The position numbers were made by a program, and so were the translations under genes. A model generated the notes under the pieces. That model made no database searches. It was given only the letters and a program-made list of their open reading frames with translations, and was not told the origin of the DNA. A stretch of 6,219 nt of DNA. Source: Bacteroidia bacterium (GTDB lineage: Bacteria; Bacteroidota; Bacteroidia; Bacteroidales; Azobacteroidaceae). Below are positions 3,682 through 6,219 of this stretch, in pieces; the stretch's first letter is position 1; every line of letters starts with the position of its first letter. Location of the stretch: NCBI GenBank assembly GCA_025996815.1, contig BNTT01000167.1, positions 1 through 6,219 of the forward strand, in the 5' to 3' direction.

Positions 3682-3914
3682 TTGTTTGGAACAGTATTTG
3701 TTTATTTTGCGCCCGTTCAGACCATTGCGCATTATCCCCGTTATGCCGATGGGACAACATAGATTTTTTTTGTTGAGTATAGGATACGAAAAAAAAAACC
3801 GTTTTTGGCGTTTTTAGCGATGCCAAAAAACAGGGTATTTTAGGTACCTCAAAAATATGCGCAAAAAGGGCATTTACAATGCCCGCTATTGCACGATAAA
3901 TTTTCCTGAAATGC

Positions 3915-3927
3915 GGGGGGGGGGGGG
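3915..3927. repeat. G13/C13 homopolymer in the array leader
   Basis: Thirteen G on the plus strand, C in the transcript direction, lie about 90-100 nt after the expected start of the 4055-4025 promoter and just past an 11-bp hairpin. A tract of this length in an AT-rich region is a strong candidate for length variation. Confidence 0.9.
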
Positions 3928-3941
3928 CAGAATATTGCAGC

Positions 3942-3967
3942 CCGCCGTGATTATTATCGCGGCGGGA
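3942..3967. repeat. 11-bp GC-rich hairpin just before the C13 tract
   Basis: CCCGCCGTGAT-TATT-ATCGCGGCGGG pairs along its whole length, with one C-A mismatch in minus-strand RNA (G-U on the plus strand). It lies about 50 nt after the expected transcription start. No U-run follows, but the transcript next has a GC-rich run and the C13 tract. An attenuator, RNA-stabilising stem or element end are all possible. Confidence 0.55.
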
Positions 3968-4024
3968 AGTTACCGAAGTCATATCTGCAAACTGTCTGTA
4001 CATACGTCTTTTGTTAGAATGGCG

Positions 4025-4055
4025 CAAAGGTAGTAATTATTTTTAAAATGGCAAA
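4025..4055 (-). promoter_or_regulatory. Promoter in front of the small-gene array
   Basis: On the minus strand, TTTG (4055-4052), 19 bases, then TACCTTTG (4032-4025) match the Bacteroidetes consensus exactly. The start is expected at about 4018. It is the only clear promoter before the array; I found no TAnnTTTG with a spaced TTTG between the array genes, so they probably share this transcript, subject to the internal B hairpins. Confidence 0.78.
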
Positions 4056-4058
4056 ATG

Positions 4059-4090
4059 ATTTACAATTTTTAAGATAATTTACAATTTTT
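4059..4090. repeat. 13-bp direct repeat at the 3' end of the DUF2975 gene
   Basis: ATTTACAATTTTT occurs at 4059-4071 and 4078-4090, 19 bases apart. The second copy contains the stop codon of the DUF2975 gene. It marks the boundary where GC content falls sharply. It may be replication slippage or the scar of an insertion. Confidence 0.4.
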
Positions 4091-4559
4091 TAGCCGAAGC
4101 ATTCACGCCATTCCGCACAGTCCGCCCAAACACTGCCGCCGCCGTGCCGCCGATGACAGATACAAAAATAGCCGCCATACCCAGCACTACAGCCCCTGTG
4201 GGGTCGTCGCTGTCGTTGCGGGGGGCGAGCAGGAGGAGGTAGGCATCTGCCGCTGCTATCGCGCCCGCCGTAATGAACGCGCAATATTTTATCTTTCGCA
4301 AAGCGTTCGCCGCCGGCTGTGAGTATATTTTGTCGTGCCTGACATATCCCAATACCTTGAACGCCTGATAGAGTGCCACGAAAAACGGAACGGATGCCGC
4401 ATACAGATATGCTACAAATGGGTCTTTGAAGTATATCTCAAAGAGCGTTTTGTGTGCGTTCACGCCCTCAAGCTGCGGCTCCCAAAGCATAAAGACGAAA
4501 ACGCCGATGCCTATCGCCACAAGGACTGCCTGAAGAAGCAGGGTTAAGTTCTTTTTCAT
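4080..4559 (-). CDS. DUF2975 family membrane protein
   Basis: This 159-aa integral membrane protein has four hydrophobic segments, at about 8-27, 46-69, 90-110 and 120-145. Family features I recognise are LWEPQLEG after the first helix, N-x-x-x-TLFEIYFKDPFVAYLY, PFFVALYQAFKVLGY, and AANALRKIKYCAF before the third helix. These match DUF2975 proteins, whose function is unknown. They are often encoded next to a YozG-like helix-turn-helix regulator, but no such gene follows here. The start lies 12 nt after the stop of the oxidoreductase gene, so the two form an operon. No terminator-like hairpin follows its stop, and the next promoter begins 25 bp downstream. Confidence 0.9.
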   Translation of the reverse strand: MKKNLTLLLQAVLVAIGIGVFVFMLWEPQLEGVNAHKTLFEIYFKDPFVAYLYAASVPFFVALYQAFKVLGYVRHDKIYSQPAANALRKIKYCAFITAGAIAAADAYLLLLAPRNDSDDPTGAVVLGMAAIFVSVIGGTAAAVFGRTVRNGVNASAKKL

Positions 4560-4571
4560 AATGCAATAGTA

Positions 4572-5999
4572 TTATAGTTTGTAAAAATCTTCCCACCCCC
4601 TGCGCGGCGGCTCCTGCGTGAGCATGGCGTTAGCAAATGCGTGATTGGTTATCTGCTTAGTCGTGGGGTCGAGCAGAAGGCGCGTGTTGAGGCGTTGCGC
4701 AATCACTCCCAGCGAAAACACCTGACTGAGCGTGCCGTGTATTTCAAACGGCGACCGCGTCTTTTCGCGTCCCTGACAAGCCAGCAGGAAGTTGGCGAAG
4801 TGATTAGACGGACTTGCCGGCACTTGCGGCAGTTTGGATGCCATATCTTTGGCTTTGCTGTCGGGGATTATCGAGAGCGTTGAGCCGTGCGAAGCACCTT
4901 TGAAAATCAGGTCTTTGCCGTAAATAATCTTGCCGGGGTTGATTTTAGCTGCCACTACTTCGCCTGCGCCGGAGGGCGGAATGTTGGGGTCGAGTGCCGA
5001 TGCGCCATAGCCAACGGGGAGCGGCGGTTGATTGTCGACGCCATCGTACCACGTCAAATCGAGCGGCGGCATTTGGTTTCTTGCCGGAAAACGGAACAAA
5101 ATGGTCGACGACATAGGGAAAAAATAATCGTTGTGCCCCGTCAGTTTCAGGGGATTGACCTCGTAGGGCAGTCCGAGTTGCAAAAATTCGTGGACGGTAT
5201 CCATAATGTGCGCACCCCAATCGCCGAGCGCACCCATCCCAAAATCAAACCAACTGCGCCATTCGCCGTAGTGATATTTTTCGTTGTAATCGTGATAGGG
5301 ACGCGCCATAAGCCACGTGTCCCAATCCAACGAAGACGGAATGGGCTGTCCTTCGGGCAGTTTGCCGATATTGGGGTCCCAGGTGTGCCACCTGCGGGGG
5401 TTATTCATGTGTGCGCTCACGGCGGTAACATCTTTGATAATGCCCGCCTCGAGCCATGTTTTGAATTGGAAATAATTGCCTTCGGAGTGCCCCTGATTGC
5501 CCACCTGCGTCACCACTTTGGGGTATCGACGGGCGGCGTTCATCATCAGTTCGGCTTCGTAGAATGTCCGCGCCATCGGTTTTTCCACATAAACGTGCTT
5601 GCCCTGCGACATCGCCAGCATACTGATGATGAAGTGCGAATGGTCGGGCGTTGCAACGGCTACGGCATCAAACTCACCCGCGATTTTGTCGAACATCTCC
5701 CTAAAATCCTTGAACTGCTTGGCTTTTGGATATTTTGCCAAAATCTTTTGCGTATGCTTGGCGCCGAGGTCAACATCGCAAAGAGCCACCACATTAGCCA
5801 GTCCGGTTTTCTCGAACTCCTCAATAATCTGCTCTCCACGATTCCCGATGCCAATGCAGGCAAGGTTCACCCGATTGGCGGCGTTTGCCGTTTTGGGCGC
5901 ATTTGCCGCAGCCACAGCCTGTTGCGACGACCAACCATCCAAGGCAAGCCCGGCAACAGCCAGCCCGCCCGCTTTCAAAAAACTTCTACGTGTAACCAT
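4572..5999 (-). CDS. Tat-exported Gfo/Idh/MocA family oxidoreductase
   Basis: This 475-aa protein begins MVTRRSFLKAGGLAVAGLAL, a twin-arginine signal (RRSFLK), with a cleavage region near AVAA (28-31). Export to the periplasm in folded form, with bound NAD(P), is expected. The Rossmann domain has GIGNRG at 50-55, DVD at 75-77, TPDHSH at 117-122 and the EKP motif at 139-141, whose Lys is used in catalysis in this family. Further motifs are GNQGHS at 168-172, LDWDTWL (224-230), WRSWFDFGMGALGDWGAHIMD (247-267) with a candidate catalytic His264, and a C-terminal SPSNHFANFLLACQG. The substrate is probably a sugar or sugar derivative, but it cannot be named. I chose the ATG at 5999: the longer reading from 6104 runs through the promoter at 6070-6039 and the IS flank. 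The DUF2975 gene follows 12 nt later. Confidence 0.93.
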   Translation of the reverse strand: MVTRRSFLKAGGLAVAGLALDGWSSQQAVAAANAPKTANAANRVNLACIGIGNRGEQIIEEFEKTGLANVVALCDVDLGAKHTQKILAKYPKAKQFKDFREMFDKIAGEFDAVAVATPDHSHFIISMLAMSQGKHVYVEKPMARTFYEAELMMNAARRYPKVVTQVGNQGHSEGNYFQFKTWLEAGIIKDVTAVSAHMNNPRRWHTWDPNIGKLPEGQPIPSSLDWDTWLMARPYHDYNEKYHYGEWRSWFDFGMGALGDWGAHIMDTVHEFLQLGLPYEVNPLKLTGHNDYFFPMSSTILFRFPARNQMPPLDLTWYDGVDNQPPLPVGYGASALDPNIPPSGAGEVVAAKINPGKIIYGKDLIFKGASHGSTLSIIPDSKAKDMASKLPQVPASPSNHFANFLLACQGREKTRSPFEIHGTLSQVFSLGVIAQRLNTRLLLDPTTKQITNHAFANAMLTQEPPRRGWEDFYKL

Positions 6000-6038
6000 A
6001 ATAATAAAATTTAAAATTGCTAAATTCGTAACAAGTTG

Positions 6039-6070
6039 CAAATTTACGATAAATAATTTAATTCGCCAAA
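6039..6070 (-). promoter_or_regulatory. Promoter of the oxidoreductase-DUF2975 operon
   Basis: On the minus strand, TTTG (6070-6067), 20 bases, then TAAATTTG (6046-6039) match the consensus. The start is expected near 6032, about 33 nt before the ATG at 5999. It excludes the upstream ATG at 6104 as the start of the protein. Confidence 0.75.
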
Positions 6071-6098
6071 TATTCTCTGCCTCTTCCAGGGTCGGTGG

Positions 6099-6126
6099 AT
6101 TCAACTTCTAAGTGCGACAAAAAGTT
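6099..6126. mobile_element. Probable terminal region of the IS30-family element
   Basis: The stretch ATTCAACTTCTAAGTGCGAC (6099-6118) plus a few bases lies just beyond the transposase stop, where an IS30-type terminal inverted repeat is expected, and it resembles ends I recall from Bacteroidetes IS30 elements. The other end and any target-site duplication lie outside the window, so the exact boundary is unproven. Confidence 0.4.
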
Positions 6127-6219
6127 CTACAAAGATAGATAAAAAACTTCAGTTGGAGACTTAAAGCCGAGTTTTTCTCTTGGACGGCTATTTATCTTCT
6201 TCTGTATCAGTTTAATATA
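6127..6219 (-). CDS. IS30-family transposase, C-terminal end (partial)
   Basis: The last 30 codons enter from the right edge and end at TAG (6129-6127). They read ...KLIQKK-INSRPREKLGFKSPTEVF-YLSL. INxRPRExLxFxTPxEVF is the conserved C-terminus of IS30-family DDE transposases, just past the catalytic Glu region. The rest of the gene is outside the window, so intactness cannot be judged. The element lies about 30-60 bp upstream of the oxidoreductase promoter, in the same orientation, and could contribute read-through transcription. Confidence 0.85.
   Translation of the reverse strand, partial: YIKLIQKKINSRPREKLGFKSPTEVFYLSL

Larger units (their letters stand above)
3577..4024 (-). other. Long leader/intergenic region with a doubtful ORF
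   Basis: About 450 bases separate the promoter at 4055-4025 from the 67-aa gene. An ORF of 122 codons (4003-3635, starting MYRQFADMTSV) is open, but it runs through a C13 tract (PPPP), an A10 tract and an inverted repeat. Its composition (KTVFFFVSYTQQKK, SHRHNGDNAQWSERAQ) is unlike a folded protein. The extra eight residues up to 4027 would overlap the promoter. I treat the ORF as probably non-coding. The segment resembles, from memory only, repeat-like pieces seen in other uncultured Bacteroidales, and may be a dispersed element or a regulatory leader. Confidence 0.5.

Noticed and set aside
4887..6014. Plus-strand ORF of 375 codons
   Set aside because: It lies entirely opposite the Gfo/Idh/MocA gene and has no recognisable domain; a long shadow is expected against GC-rich coding sequence.
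6000..6104. 35-residue N-terminal extension of the oxidoreductase
   Set aside because: It would run through the promoter at 6070-6039, and it would bury the Tat signal, which must be at the N-terminus.

Overview
Every gene I can support lies on the minus strand, so the window reads right to left. It looks like a member of the Bacteroidota, probably a host-associated Bacteroidales-like organism. Four or five promoters match the Bacteroidetes form TTTG-N19/20-TAnnTTTG, and start codons have A-rich leaders without Shine-Dalgarno sites. The gene families agree: a SusC/RagA-type receptor start, a Tat-exported Gfo/Idh/MocA oxidoreductase, a DUF2975 membrane protein and an IS30-type transposase. The species cannot be named from the sequence.

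Layout in the direction of transcription. At the right edge is the C-terminus of an IS30-family transposase (6219-6127), with its presumed IS end at about 6099-6126. Next comes a promoter (6070-6039) driving a two-gene operon: the Tat-signal oxidoreductase (5999-4572) and a DUF2975 protein (4559-4080). A perfect promoter (4055-4025) then opens a 440-base leader with no convincing gene, holding an 11-bp hairpin, a C13/G13 homopolymer and a 10-bp inverted repeat.

The leader runs into an AT-rich array of small genes: 67 aa, 87 aa (membrane), 164 aa and 127 aa (both secreted), and a tiny ORF of 29 aa. Four of the five have the same leader hairpin (element A, GTCCG-loop-CGGAC) 15-19 nt before the ATG. 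Related terminator-like hairpins (element B) follow the 67-aa and 127-aa genes, and a decayed one follows the 29-aa ORF. The two secreted proteins also share a nearly identical signal-peptide coding start. The pattern suggests a modular, duplicating or cassette-like array, and it is the most unusual thing in the window.

After the array come a large hairpin (1717-1652) and a promoter (1633-1603) for a pair of overlapping ORFs: a small conserved hypothetical and a retropepsin-like aspartyl protease. The protease's N-terminal strand seems to be encoded in the upstream ORF's frame. A near-copy of that promoter region (987-942) drives a YefM/Phd-YoeB toxin-antitoxin pair (919-402).

At the left edge, another good promoter (315-284) drives the start of a SusC-like TonB-dependent receptor. 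Its signal peptide contains an 11-G tract followed by an in-frame stop, so it reads as broken or phase-variable here. The flanking metabolic and receptor genes are visibly more GC-rich than the region at about 350-4070, which looks like an accessory island.
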